Origin: Dryocosmus kuriphilus | Taxonomy: Eukaryota > Arthropoda > Insecta > Hymenoptera > Cynipidae | Reading direction: 5' to 3' | Assembly (NCBI GenBank): GCA_038277395.1 | Contig: CM076195.1 | Span: 16,748,535-16,812,534 of the forward strand | DNA: 64,000 bases | Shown: in pieces, positions 11,276-23,398 of the stretch | Layout of the letters: each line of letters begins with the position of its first letter | Numbering within the stretch: the first letter of the stretch is position 1 | Notes under the pieces: generated by a model | The model's input: only the letters and a program-made list of their open reading frames with translations | Database searches by the model: none | What the model was told of the DNA's origin: nothing | Translations under genes and position numbers: made by a program

Positions 11276-11669
11276 TGTATACCTACATTGTAAAGAGGGA
11301 GAGAGGGAGAGAGAGACGAGGGTAAGAAAGAGGTAGCGCATTATATGTTTTCGTCTGAACATTGGAATGTGATGACGTCATGTTTATCGATTCACTCTCA
11401 GTCTTGTGTCCCATAAGAAGTTTCACTTCAAAAATGTATGAATTTAAGGGATTAGTATGATTATTTTAGAGAAGTTGTAGGCTTCGGAAGCTTCGATCAT
11501 AATTCTCTAGTAGATAAACCAATCCTAAAGCAACTGAAACATATACGTAATCCACTTTTGCTCCTTCCGTCCAGAAGGTAAGCAACAGCGGGAACTTTTT
11601 GCGAGGTGACTGCGCTGAAGACTGTTATTTTTCTTTCGCACATACCGTTTGTATACTTTTTTAGAGCTA
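11276..11669. other. Intervening sequence with GA-rich run
   Basis: Contains a GAGAGGGAGAGAGAG run at about 11294-11323 and otherwise no gene. It separates the RNase H LINE remnant from the R2-type LINE. Confidence 0.5.
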
Positions 11670-14600
11670 CCAATCTAGATATTGCATATTACAAGCCACA
11701 GTGTTGACAGACCAGTTGAAGTGACCCAAGAAGTACTGCCTTTTACACACGGCTTGCAATGTTCTAAGCTTGATGATGACAAACCGGGATCTTTTTTAGT
11801 TGGCTTAAGAAGGAAGCCTTCATACCTCCAAGGGAGCCAATAATGAGAACTACTAGATGGATTTTGCATCTTGGATACAGCCTAACCAATTCAAAAAGCC
11901 GATATTGGTATTTAGTCCGCTTCTCTTCCTCCTTCGGTGTAATGTTACCATCAGTTGGCGCCCGAAAACTCAATCACATGCATGACTTTAATCTTCAGGT
12001 CATGGAGGACAATATCAGTTTTCGTCGCACTAATACGGTGAGTAGTGGAGAACGAAAAGTTCCAGTAGATCTTACACTAGTTATTTTCTACGACGGACTC
12101 CAGATCTCCTTAGCTGTATGGCAAAATGGGTGTTCCATCGACACCATATAAGTGCCGAAGATCGTAATACAGCACTTTTAGATCCACCTTGTGCCACTCA
12201 ATCTACCCGTAACACGCATATTTTGAGCATCCACTCAGGATATGTCAGTGATCATTGTCCTTGTTTCCATGCTCGGCAGTTGGTATCGCCGACAGGTATA
12301 TTCATCACACAATCGCGGTAGACCAAGGTGTCCATAAAGCCGTCCTGTCATGCAAAAAAGGAATTCCTCGGTCTCCGATCTCAGTCCAGCAGACTTGCGA
12401 AACATGCTAGACAAGCCCCTCGATAATTCTTCTCTACGTATTATTTCGTAGAACTGAGCGTGCAGTGGCTTGCCGGCATGTTGCTTCAGTAGATACGAGT
12501 GTTCTGCTTCCTTCACACGGCCTTTGAGCACCGAAGGTGACAGCGATGCTAAGCCACATATATTGTTGCTGGAATCAAACCGGAGACCGAGCTCCTCTGC
12601 TGCCCTGTCTGCGGCATTGTACAGAAACGACGCAATTTTAGTAAATTCATGTTGGTGCGCAAGTCGCATAAGAGGATCTGTGCCACTTACAATTAAACAG
12701 GCTGTTGCCAAGACATCTCACCGATGAAGAGTCTCCAAACTCAATAGTTCTCTTCCTCCTTTATCTCGCGGAAGGTACATTTGAGGTACGGGATACCTAG
12801 GATGATAACTTCGATGGATTGTCATCATCTTACGCTTTCTTCGGTCAATGTTCTTCAACTCATTGGCGTTCCACTTTATTGAACCACATGTGTACAACAG
12901 TAGCCTGGATCTTAATTTTCCCAGATATCTCCGAAGCCCAAATTTTTCTGAGAATTTAACGATATCTTTCTTGCAGATACTCTTTTACCACACGAACATC
13001 TTGGGTTTCCGCTTGCGCAATACTAAGATATATCTCGATCGTCACACGAGGATCCTTCCACTAGCTTTCCTTTGCAGAGGTTAACGCACGCACATTTGTC
13101 GAGACCAAAAGTCATTCCGATCGCCTGGGAGTATTTACTTAATGTCGTCACAAGGATGTTTAGATCCTTATTTAATGAGGCAAAGAGTTGAAGGTCGTCC
13201 ATATATAAAAGATGGTTGACCTTATGTTCTATTATTTTTGGCGGGCTACATAGATATCCGCAGCGATTCTCCCGGAGGACAATGGTTAGAGGCAAGAGCG
13301 AAATGCAGAAGAAAAGTGGACTGAGAGATTCCCCCTGAAAGACTCCTCTCCCGTAGGTGACACAGGTTGTGGTTACCTGTCTATTGTCAGTTGTTACGAC
13401 AAATCTCGTCCGCCACAAAAGCATCAGCTCTTTTATGCACCTCAATATGCTTGAATGTACCATCAGGCACTTAAGGAGCTTGATAATCAGCTCGTGATTC
13501 GTAGAATCAAATCCCTTAAGATATTCAATCCATGCCATAGAAAGTTTGCGTCGATACCGAATCGAATCTTGTATCACACACCTGTCCATTAACAAGTTCT
13601 GTCTGGAACCTGCCATGCCTCTCTTGCATCCGCGTTGTTCAAATAATGCGCTCCACAGAGGCTCGATAGATTTTAATATCCTCTCCTTAGATATGACAGT
13701 GAATAGCTTGTAACAGTTGTTCAAACAAGCTATGAGTTTGTAGTTCCTTGGATCCGACATGTCTCCGGTTTTTGGAATCAGTACCGTACGTCCTTCCACC
13801 AACTACTGTGGAACACATTGTTCACCGATAAGGAAGAAAGTGAGTATGCAGGACAGATATTTTTGAGTGGAAGAAAATGTCTTCCACCAAAAGTTATTAA
13901 TTTTTTATGGACCCGGCGCTGAAATGTTCTTAGTTCTAGCGACCACTTTTTTCACTTCTTCCACCGTAATTGGTGGAAAATCCTCCGCTGGATCATCGGA
14001 ACTTTGTGTTCAGCACACAAGTCTAACCATATACCCTCTTCCAGAAGACCTCGATGTCTTCTCGATTGGGCGGTTTTCTGACAGCACTTGACTCATTTTT
14101 AAACAGAAGGGAAGGACTAGTAGAAAAAATTGAATTTTTCTGCATCCTTTTAACCCGCTGTTCAAGCAGCTGCTTTGCTGTTACAAGAGCTGTTATTTTT
14201 AGCGTCCAGTTCTGCTTGGTCGTCATTAGTTTGCAATTGTTCAGTGTATGATAGGTTCTCCTGAAAGTTTGATCAAATGCTCTACCTTTTGGTGTGAACT
14301 TTTTGTTTGATGTTATGTACGCGTTCGCACACTGAAGATGCGACGCATGCCGTCTCGCCGTCTCGAATTTAGGCTGAAACTTTAAATAAGCCTGCGAGTT
14401 GTGCTTACATGCTCAGAAGTATCATGAATTCTTTCGCCACGAAGCATAGACACCGCCTTATCGTAAACTGCACAGTTTAGAGCCCAGAAATTTACATATT
14501 TGGGATTTTGATTAGAGAGAGTTGTCCGCTACCACTAATTTTTCCATCCTGAGGAATCCTTTTTGATAGATTTTAATTCCTATAGTTCTAAAACTAGCAT

Positions 14601-14945
14601 TTTCGGCTACCTGCAAAGATTGTATTGCAAGAACAGGTGGTCTGTTTACCGGAGGTTGTTGCTCTTCCTCTTGCTGGAGAAGAGACTCAAATCCACGTTT
14701 GCGCAAATAGGACACTTGATCCCTTTCAAACTGAGGCATTCCGGGTGCATATCAACCGAATGCTCGTAAAGCCTCCGCATGTATCCTCTTGCCGGTGAGC
14801 TTCTCTGCCAACATGCAAGGATGTCGTACTTGATTTGGACCGTTTCCCATAACCGCAATATTTGTTGTGTGGGGAGTATAACCCAATACAACATGGCTAA
14901 CTGCGAGAGCTTAAGCTTCCGGGCGATGGGGTGGGCACATCCCTA
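11670..14945 (-). mobile_element. R2-type LINE, broken full-length-like copy
   Basis: Read on minus, the order is as follows. First comes a Cys-containing N-terminal region (14646-14894, with KCPICAN) that continues in another frame (14512-14739). RT follows (13023-13802), then a thumb/connector and C-terminal domain (12235-12711). Last is a segment around 11764-11973 (PTDGNITPKEEEKRTKYQ, then IIGSLGG), which I recognise as the endonuclease-side tail of R2-like elements with a restriction-type nuclease. Family knowledge: such LINEs carry one ORF with N-terminal zinc motifs, RT and a C-terminal restriction-like endonuclease. Many frameshifts separate the pieces. The 5' side abuts a (TA)-rich microsatellite at 14948. 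Confidence 0.75.
13023..13802 (-). pseudogene. Reverse transcriptase domain of R2-type LINE
   Basis: An open frame of ~260 codons covers most RT motifs in order. These are LIPKTGDMSDPRNYK and the C-L-N-N-C-Y-K region, QRGCKRGMAGSRQNLLMD, the motif A region AWIEYLKGFDSTNHE (one catalytic Asp sits in FDSTNHE), GVFQGESLSPLFFCISLLP (motif B), and LLYMDDLQLFAS (motif C with both Asp), then GMTFGLDKCACVNL. The YMDD box is intact. The frame is only part of the original ORF and its neighbours are in other frames. RT would copy the element's RNA at a nicked target in the nucleus. Confidence 0.85.
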
Positions 14946-15065
14946 CGCCGGATTATTATTATATATATTATTAAACATATTATATATATATGTATATATT
15001 ATATATATTTATCATATTATATTATGTTATATTATACTATATTGTATATATTATTATGCACGTAA
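14946..15065. repeat. (TA)-rich microsatellite
   Basis: Long interrupted TATATTAT-type run, directly next to the 5' end of the R2-type LINE. Confidence 0.9.
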
Positions 15066-15289
15066 TAATAATAATATTATTCACTTAGGGTTTGTAAAGC
15101 TAGGGAAAGGGTAGTCCACCCTCACAGAGCACCACATGCAAGGGTATGGTCTATATACTCCAGGAGGCGACCTGGTATCCTAGAGACACCATACGCGACA
15201 CCACATCCCTGGTGCCATGCAGCCTAGAGGCCTCTTACTAATCGGTAGAGAGCATGCAGCTCATCGTTATGCATTTTTATCTACTCACC

Positions 15290-15995
15290 AGTCTTTCCGT
15301 CCCTTTTTGGGCCATAGATTTTTCTAAGTACTTTATTTTTGAATACTCTAAGCCTTTTTCTCCTCTCTTTTCGTCAGATCCCATGTTTCGAACTCATACA
15401 TGACGGCCGGCATTATTATCGTTTTGTAATTTCCTACTTTGATGTTTCTAGATAGCGATCGCGATTTTAGTAACGCATTTGTTGCATAATAGCACCCATT
15501 GTCAGCATGAAGCTCATTAACTCTTTCGAATTTCATATTTCCGACCATTAGATCCCCCCCTTCATTACTTTATTCTGATCTGTCGACGATTAAACATTTT
15601 GTCTTCGATTCGCTAACTTCTAAACATATTTCCTTGGCTTTTGTGATCAAGATTTCTGCATTTTTAGCTACAGCTTCTTTATCATTCCCGAGTAAATCGG
15701 GATCATGCGCATATCCAAGAGTTTGTATTATCCTGCTGAGGGTAGCACTGGTCGGATTCGTTTGTACTTGTCTGACCACGTATTTGAAAACTAAGTTGAA
15801 AAGAATGAACTAAAGCGCATCGACCAGTTTCAGGCCATCGCGGATTAAAGAATCTTCAGATAAACTCCTGTTTACGCACATTCTACTCCTACTGCTGCTT
15901 AAGCAAACTTCAATAAGTCTAACCAACTTTCTTGGTACACCCAAGAACTATAGTCGTAAGCTTCTTTGAAATCGATAAATTTTAATGGTGTCTCC
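15290..15995 (-). pseudogene. RTE-type LINE RT, C-terminal half
   Basis: Starting at about 15990 on minus, frames read KFIDFKEAYDYSSW (RT motif A), then IQTLGYAHDPDLLGND (motif C), VSESKTKCLIVDRSE, and NALLKSRSLSRNIKVGNYK with YEFETWDLTKREE. These are typical of RTE/Jockey-like elements found across insects. The catalytic box reads YAHD where YADD is expected, so this copy cannot be active. It begins abruptly at motif A, and the matching N-terminal half occurs at 26985-27870. Confidence 0.75.
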
Positions 15996-16473
15996 CCGTA
16001 ATTTATTGAAAAGACCGCTAAATTATAATATTTTCAAATTATAAAGGAAAGATAAGAGAATTCATAGTCAACTAACTCCATAACTCGGCGAGTGGCTTGG
16101 GCGTACCTGACAGACATACGAATGCAAGGGAGAAGGTCTCTTTCATCAAAAGCGAAACAACAAAAGGAAACTTCAGAAAACAGATAACTAATATATTCTC
16201 AAAAAATCAACATAAGGTTTAACAAACTGAGAGGTCAAGTCACTCAAGTGAATCATAATTAAACAAAGAACAGATTCCCGGAATTACATGTTACACATTA
16301 GAACGAAGTCAAGAGAATTGACAAAAAAGGAACAACGTAGTTGAATCTGAAATTGCGGGCAAACCGCGAAGATAAAATTAACACTCAACGAGTCCGACCT
16401 GGAACAGCGTCGGATAATTCCATAATACCGCAACACATTTCCCCTGTCTCGACTTGTTCCGCAACTATCGCCA

Positions 16474-16770
16474 CTATGTCACCGTTACCATAATGGACGA
16501 TATATTGTTCCTCTCTCTGGATATCGCGCTAGATACCACGAATTCCCCAAAGCCATTCTGAATCAGACCGAACTTCAACATTAAGTCGCATCCCAGAATG
16601 CAACCTGGTGTCACAGTGCTCGATACCCGAAAAGTGAACTTCTTTCTGACACCATTCAGTTCCACTGGAAGAAAAACGCGACCTAATATTGCTGACGTCA
16701 ATTCTTCTTCTCAATTCTTCTGTCAAAATAAACGAGACGATCCTCTGTCTATGAGCGTGAATAACTCTTC
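16474..16770 (-). pseudogene. Retroelement aspartic protease remnant
   Basis: On minus, one frame gives TLIDRGSSRLF, which lines up with the LIDTGS active site of LTR-retrotransposon proteases (the T is R here). After stop codons follows ILGRVFLPVELNGVRKKFTF, then PGCILGCDLMLKFGLI, the typical GxDxLxxxG end of the domain. At least two in-frame stops are present. Downstream text (16373-16440) includes a word shared with the end of the Gag-like frame near 26385, so both may come from one LTR element family. Confidence 0.65.
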
Positions 16771-16904
16771 TAAACTTTAGCAAGTAAGACTGCTACCTTA
16801 CCGGGTCTATATGCTTCCGCAGCAAGGAGATTTAAGCTAAGAAACACAATATCTCCTTGTCCCATCTCTACTATGTTACTGTTGACATAACGCTGCTTAA
16901 AATG

Positions 16905-17265
16905 ACGGACAGAACCCGGATAAAAGCCGGATATACTCGGGACTTTATCCGGGCCTATCCGGAAAACTTCCGGGTTTTGTAACTGGGTTGTATCCGGGTA
17001 TATTTGTGACTTATATGGGGCAATGGGAAATATTTTTCTGGATCTTTTCCGGTTCTATCCGTGATGTAAACGGAACATGATTTTGCTATCGGAACCTATC
17101 CAGCACTTATATGGGACACCAAGAAAGATTTATCCGGGTTTCATCTGGTCTTAGTCGGGATCTATTCAGTACAAAATTTCGATCTATCCGGGCCTATCTG
17201 GGGTTTACACGGGACGCTGGGAAATAATAATCTGGTTGCAATCCGGTCCTACCTGGGATCTTTTT
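16905..17265 (-). repeat. CCGGATA-rich tandem array, ~96-bp period
   Basis: TATCCGGGCCTATCCGG words recur, and the phrase RYTTAYAYGGG...GAAA repeats at about 17011, 17108 and 17203, giving a period near 96 bp. Its reverse complement (CCGGATAGGCCCGGATA) resembles the array at 18.46-19.5 kb, so the two arrays are related and inverted with respect to each other. Confidence 0.75.
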
Positions 17266-18459
17266 GATGTAAAAAAGTAATAAAGAAGTAACAATAAAAT
17301 TTTGTTTAATATAATCACTGCACATAATATATGTTAAAATTACACAATCACATTCACGGTCCCTTACACATATAATGGCTCGCCTAAACGCTTCGAAAAA
17401 TCCGCGCACTCCCTGGGGATCGAACCACAGACCCTAACATCCTAAGATCTAATATGCACGTACTAACCGCCTAAGCTCTTTTACCCGCTTGGATTTCGTG
17501 GACAAAATCTCAGCCAAGCTTTATCGCTGAAAAGCCAGCGATAATTGCGAGGAATATTTTAATTTCTTTTGTTAAACACATTTTATGAATAGATGGATGT
17601 GAAAATGTCTTATTTTCAAATTTTCAATTGATCTGTTACAAAACGAAACATTATTTAGTGAAATTTTATTTACACATTTGTATTATTATATTATTAGCTA
17701 TTTGTATTACAACAATCTTTAACTAACAGTTTTTAAAATTATGTTTCAAAAAATGCTTGTATTCGTAAAAATTGAAATTTGGAAAATTATTGTTTACCAG
17801 AGAATCTTTTTATATCAAAGTTTTATGTTCTTATTTCAAATCTATTATAATAAAAATATTCAATTAATCAGTGATTTGTGTGCATATTTGGAAAATACAA
17901 AATTCAACACTTTAATTGCTTTCACATTTACTATTCTCAGAATCATTTTGTTATAATACTAAATAATTGCTGCTAATAAATCCTGTCGCCTAAGTATATC
18001 TAAATATAGAGTTTAATATAATCTCTACCCAGGAAAAAAGGAACGATTGAACAGCTGCTTTAGTGAATCGGATTTGTCTCCAAAATTTAGGTGGTTTTAT
18101 CAGAAAACTTCGACTGAACAGAAACTTTTTCATTCTTTTTAGGCCTTTTCCAATCGGATCGAAATTTTTAGCGTTATTAAGTTGCCATATTTCACACCAG
18201 ATTTTCAATTTTTTAAACCGTTGAGAAAGTAAACAAAACTGTACTGGAAAATCGGAATTAAACATAGATTCCGATTTCAATAATATAAAAGATAAATAAG
18301 TAGAGTTTGTGTTTACAAATTAAATAAATCTTCAAATAAAATACTTTGCTAAATTTTTAATCCGAAGTTTCCTATTATTTAAGAATGCAGATTAACGAAT
18401 GCCACAGACCGATTTAAATTTTCTAATCGGTTTCTTGTTCCTGGTTAATGGGAACATTT
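17266..18459. other. AT-rich spacer between two related satellite arrays, with a tRNA-like segment
   Basis: At 17403-17478 (minus) there is an A-box-like TTAGGCGGTTAGTACGTGC and a B-box-like GGTTCGATCCCC, typical of a tRNA-derived SINE head or tRNA pseudogene. The arms do not pair well enough for a functional tRNA. The rest has no gene. Confidence 0.5.
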
Positions 18460-19505
18460 ACCTAGATATCTTGATCCTGGATAGACGTGGATAGATGCCC
18501 TTGTAGGGTTCAAAAGAAATAAATTTCTGGCTCCATGTCTCAGATAGGTCTCGGATAAGCCCGGCTGAGTGTGCACTGTGGGGCTTGGTTAAATTTGGGT
18601 TTAAAGAGTACAGGTTAGATCCCCGATAGACCCGGATAGGCACACTTGTAGAATATTAAAGAATTATCAGTTTCTGATTACATACCTCTCATAGATACCG
18701 GATAAGCCCGGTTGATAGTTCTTTGTAGGACTTAAATTTATGGATTGAAAGGGTACAGGTAAGATTCCGGATAGACCTGGACAGATGTCCTCTTAGGAGG
18801 AATCAATTTCTGGTTCCATGTCCCAGATAGGTCCCGGATAATTCCGGCTGGGAGTGTATTGTAGAACGGTTAAATTTGGGTTTAAAGTACAGGTCAGATC
18901 CAGGATAGATCCGGATAGGCACCCTTGTAGAATTTAAAAGTATTATCAATTTCTGATTACATATCCCGAATAGATAACGGATAAGCCCGGCTGATAATGC
19001 ATTGTAGCGTCTTAAATTTATGGGTTTAAAGAGTAAAAGTCAAATCCCGGATAGACCCGGACAGATGTCCTCTTAGAAGAAATCAATTTCTGGTTCCATG
19101 TCCCAGATAGCTCCCGGATAAGCCCGGCTGGGAGTGCATTGTAGGACTTGGTTAAATTTAAGTTTAAAGAGTACAGATCAGATCCCGGATAGACCCGGAT
19201 AGGTACCCTTGCAGAATTTAAAAGATACCAATTTTTGGTTCTATGTCACAGATAGATCCCGGATAAGCCCGGCTGATAGTGCATTGTAGCAAATTAAATT
19301 TATGGGTTTAAAGATTACAAGTCAGATCTCGGATAGACGCGGACAGATGTTCTCTTAGAAGAAATCAATTTCTGGTTCCATGTCCCAGATGGGTCCCTGA
19401 TAAGCCCGGCTGGGAGTGCATTGTAGGACTTGCTGAAATTTAATTTTAAAGAGCACAGGTCGGATCCCGGATAGACACGGATAGGCTATCTTGTAGAATT
19501 TAAAA
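18460..19505 (+). repeat. Satellite array with dimeric higher-order repeat (~281 bp)
   Basis: GCCCGGCTG-type words fall at about 18561, 18708, 18844, 18987, 19124, 19269 and 19406, spacing alternately ~137 and ~145 bp. Two subtypes alternate. One carries TCCTCTTAGAAGAAATC, TGGTTCCATGTCCCAGAT and CTGGGAGTGCATTG. The other carries GTAGAATTTAAAAG, CTGATTACATA and CTGATAGTGCATTG. Same-type spacing is 279-283 bp over about 3.5 dimers. Such A-B structure shows that dimers were amplified as a unit. Confidence 0.85.
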
Positions 19506-20199
19506 GCAAGACCCTTAATTTCAGATTCAGAAAGGAAATTAAAATCTAAGTTCAAAACAAAAGTAATCCTTTCTGATTGAAATTTAGAAAGAAATTTTTC
19601 CGTAAATTAGCAGAACTCGTTCACTAAATCAAAAAAGAAAAAAGATCCCGCCCGGAATAAAAATCATCAGCCCTAAAACAGAATAAAATATCCTAAAAAA
19701 TCTTGAAAGCAAGAGAATATTCAAAACCAGTTACCCCAACTCCACCCTTCCAAACTAATTACCCCGATTCGTAAATTGCTATTTAACCAAAATGAAAACG
19801 GGGTTTTCTAAAACCGAATTAGAACCCAAAAAGGAACAGAAAATTCTACAACACTGAATTAAATAGACCGAAATAATAATCCGTCGGTACCCACCTCTGA
19901 CATTAATCTCACTGTAACACTTATAGCACATCCAGCCACTTGAACCTTATTGACCATAGAGAAGAATTAATTGGCCATGCGATAGTCAATTCAACCCGCA
20001 CGATACTATCGCAACACTAGCAATCGCGACCTCAACACAAACCAGACAGGAGCAATGTAAATAAAAGCAATAAACCCGAATACCAGTCAAATTTCTAAAC
20101 ATAAACTGCTGGAGACACCAAAAAAAGAAAACTGACACTTAGGCTCAACGTGGAAAGCATGCAATCTATAATATGGGGCGGTAAAACTTTCACGTCGCC
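19506..20199. other. No gene recognised
   Basis: AT-rich, no supported coding or RNA feature. Confidence 0.5.
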
Positions 20200-21150
20200 A
20201 CCACCTGTCATTCGAAATAGGCGTGTTTTGCCTTGTGAAATGTTCAGACAGTGTACCGCGCGACAATCGTTTTGAAGTGAGCTCTCCGTGCCGATCGAAG
20301 CCAAGCGAGCACGACTACCCACGAGCTCCCGCGTCTCCTTCTCAGTTATCGATCGACAGACACCAGAAAACACGTTCACGACCCTGACTATAACATTCTC
20401 CCTTGGCGTTACATAGGACGTAATTCACACAACCTTCGCGCATTTTTCACCAAGCGACTGGAATTTTGGCGCACGATCGTATCAGTAGAAGCCGAATTTG
20501 GTGCGTCACCATGTCAAAACTCGCAACAACAAAAAGATACACCGGAATTATTAATCCGAGAGTACTCACACTTGACACATTCTGTCGAAACTAAACCCTT
20601 CAGTACCGGCCGCGATACATCCGCGCACAATAACTCGAACAGTCATGGCTCAACTCACCGCAACGCACAACCTGTAAGAAAGTAATCAATTAGACCTGTC
20701 AAAAACAGATAAAGTCCAAAATAAAATAGCATATCTTTAAAATTGATGATTGATATCACATGGAAACTTTAGAGTAAAATCGACCTTTCAAGTCGGTACG
20801 GAACGCGCACAAAGTATAGTTGAATATAGAGAATATTTCGTGTCGTGCCAGTTGTCATTCGTGATAGGTGTTTCAACTGTAGTAGCAAGAAGGCAGTGCA
20901 CCGTGTGGCGAACGTCTTGGAGTGAGTTCTCCGCGCCGAACAAAGCCGAGCGCGCTCGAGTATTTCCGAGCTCGCGTATCTACCTAGCGGCTATCTGAAC
21001 CACACCAGAATGTACATAATAACGACGACACGAATATTTCTCCATGAGTTACACAGGACGCGATCCACACTATTTTCGCGCGGTTTTTCACGCCGCAACC
21101 GGCATTTTGGCGCGCCTTCACACGAGCAGATGCCAAATTGACGTGTCACC
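20200..21150. repeat. Diverged direct repeat pair (possible LTR or duplication)
   Basis: About 320 bp at 20200-20520 recurs at about 20845-21150 in the same orientation. Shared order: GTCATTCG.RATAGG, GTGAGYTCTCCG, GCCGA...AAGCC, CACACCAGAA, GTTACAYAGGACG, TTTTTCACC, ATTTTGGCGC and a final GTGYCACC. The copies are ~640 bp apart start to start. They could be LTRs of a small element or a tandem duplication. No coding sequence lies between them. Confidence 0.6.
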
Positions 21151-21629
21151 CTTTTTTAGAACCGTACCACAAGCATACATATGTTGCAAAAGACACAATA
21201 AAACACAGTAAAAAAAACATCAATGTATCGAGAAATCAATGATTTAGAGCATGGCATAATATCACAACATAAAATCTCACATGGCATAAAATCATAAAAA
21301 TCAGTATATAAAATCAATAGTAGAATCGAAATCACAAATTAAAACTACCCACAAGAAATCATCAAAGATAACAATATTGCAATCACAATCAAAAACACAA
21401 GGAAAACTCTTCTCTTTCTTCCCAAAAATTAGCCGTTTTGGTTGAGCGCCATCTTCAATGCCGTTGCCCAGAAAATTTACAAATTTAAAATTTACGAACT
21501 GTTGGGCGTCATTTTTAATGGTGTTTCCCCGTTAATTTATGGAAATTATTGTTATTATTATGATTTCCTTGGGTTGAGACCGTACAAGCCCCTGATGCTT
21601 AGGTAATCCCGCTGCGTCCCTTTGTGAGC

Positions 21630-22883
21630 CTAAGCGTGACAACAAAGCCCTCTCCACAGGAAGAGGACCGCAGCCACGCGGTTGGCTGATATTTCTGACT
21701 CACTAATGCAGTGACTGCCCGTCAGTGTCAGACGTTTCCCTGCAATCGCAGGGCAGTGACAAAGGATGTGAGTAGCTGCCTCATTATCCTTTGCGCACAG
21801 ATGACGGATGGGACTATCCGCAAGCCCTATCTTATGTCTGTGATATCCGAGTTTCCCGTGTCCTATAAAAATTTCTGATAGAACTCTGGTATCGTTCCTC
21901 TCGAGCTTGAGTATTTCCCTTGCTGGGTTATATTTGAGCTTTAAGCCTGAGAGCGTTTTGGTCTGTCTGCAACCAGAGACCAAATCCCACTCCTTCTGAT
22001 GTTCCGCAGTCAACCAACTGTTAATTTCTTCAGTGAATAACCTACTGGAAATACCTACAACTGGCTCGGGTCCAGTAAAAATAGTTCTTGCTGCTAGTTT
22101 GGCTAGCCTATCCGATATCTCACTGCCTCTGATGCCGCTGTGTCCAGGGATCCAAAGCAGAGTAACTCGGTTATACGTCGCTAGCATGTTCAATGCCTCA
22201 AAGCATTCCCATACTAATAGCGACGTATTTGTTGTTCCATTCAGAACCATTATGGCAGCCTTGCTGTCTGAGCAGATATGGATGTTCCTTTTTTCGCCAT
22301 ACTCTTTTGCCTTGTAGGCACACAGTAACATGGCCATGATCTCATATTGTAGAACTGTATCGTAGGTCTCCATCTCGATTGTGAAGCCCATTCCATTTCT
22401 TATACAATATACACCGGCTCCTGCCTTCTCTTCTTTCCTGCAGTCATCTGTAAACCAGTTGTCTTTATCACTGGGTAGGTATGCGTCGCCGTTAGCCCAT
22501 TCCTCCTTTGTGGATAGGCTAACTCGATATCTCTTGTCGAAGAGATAGCGAGTGGGCATTTTTTCCATAGGCATGTTCAGAGTCGGCCTCCTCGCAATGT
22601 TGACTGGGGTCTGCATTGCTATCGAGATCCTTCTGTCGCTTACCAAGTTTACTCTCCTGGTCGCCTTCGCAACCACGGCCTTGATGGTGAGATGGAGGGC
22701 TCCAAACCTATTAGTGCCCCCAGAGCCATCGTGCGTGACGACTTCGAGGCACCAGTGACGCCTCTCAGAATCAGTCTCCTGATTTTTTCCATTCGAGACT
22801 TCACAGTGGACAGCTCGACTCTGCTCCACCAGACCACTGCCGCATAGGTTAGTCTGGGTCGCAAGATCGCTGAATAGATCCAC
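21630..22883 (-). pseudogene. LINE ORF2 C-terminus with RNase H domain
   Basis: A 417-codon open frame. From about residue 140 it reads NWFTDDCRKEEKAGAGVY (first Asp region; the usual DGS is DDC here), then QYEIMAMLLCAYKAKEYG with the catalytic Glu, ICSDSKAAIMVLNG with the second Asp, and LLWIPGHSGIRGSEISDRLA with the conserved His and final Asp region. The C-terminus has LGYHRHKIGLADSPIRHLC, then HILCHCPAI, a Cys/His zinc-like motif typical of the group. The first ~100 residues are frame-shifted relative to the family. RNase H would remove the RNA strand after reverse transcription. Confidence 0.85.
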
Positions 22884-23398
22884 ATAAGTGTCTCCGATTT
22901 CAAGCCCCAGGTTTTCCCTATGACTCTCCTACAGAGCCACAGAGTCGCTACTAACTCCTTGCATTTGTTTTACAGGTGCTCGTTCCATAACAGCTTCTTA
23001 TCCAGAATGACTCCGAGATATTTAGATCGTTCTTTGATTTCCAGGTGTTGTCCTTCATGTTTCAATGTACTCGTGGTTCTCCAATTATACCTTCTGGTAA
23101 AAACAACCGCGTCTTACTCAGGTTAACCGATAATCCAGTCTTCTTGCACCATGAATCAACTATTGCCAGTGCTTGCTGCATTACTGCGAACAGCGCGTCC
23201 AGATGCTGGCCATATCATCCACATAGCCTATGGCGTAGTGGCCCCGACTCGTGAGCAAATGAAGCAGTTAATCTACTACTAAACACTACAGCAGGGCTGA
23301 TAAAACCCCTCCCTGCGGACATCCAAGTCAACGGTTCCACATAAGGTGGTTTCCCCCTGAGTCGTAGGCAGGTTCCTAGTGGCCAACATGTGGCACGT

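Noticed and set aside
11368..11378. TGACGTCA palindrome (CRE-like)
   Set aside because: A single 8-bp word with no gene nearby; expected by chance at this scale.
14779..15114. 111-codon plus frame
   Set aside because: Half is translated (TA)n microsatellite and the other half is antisense to the R2-type LINE.
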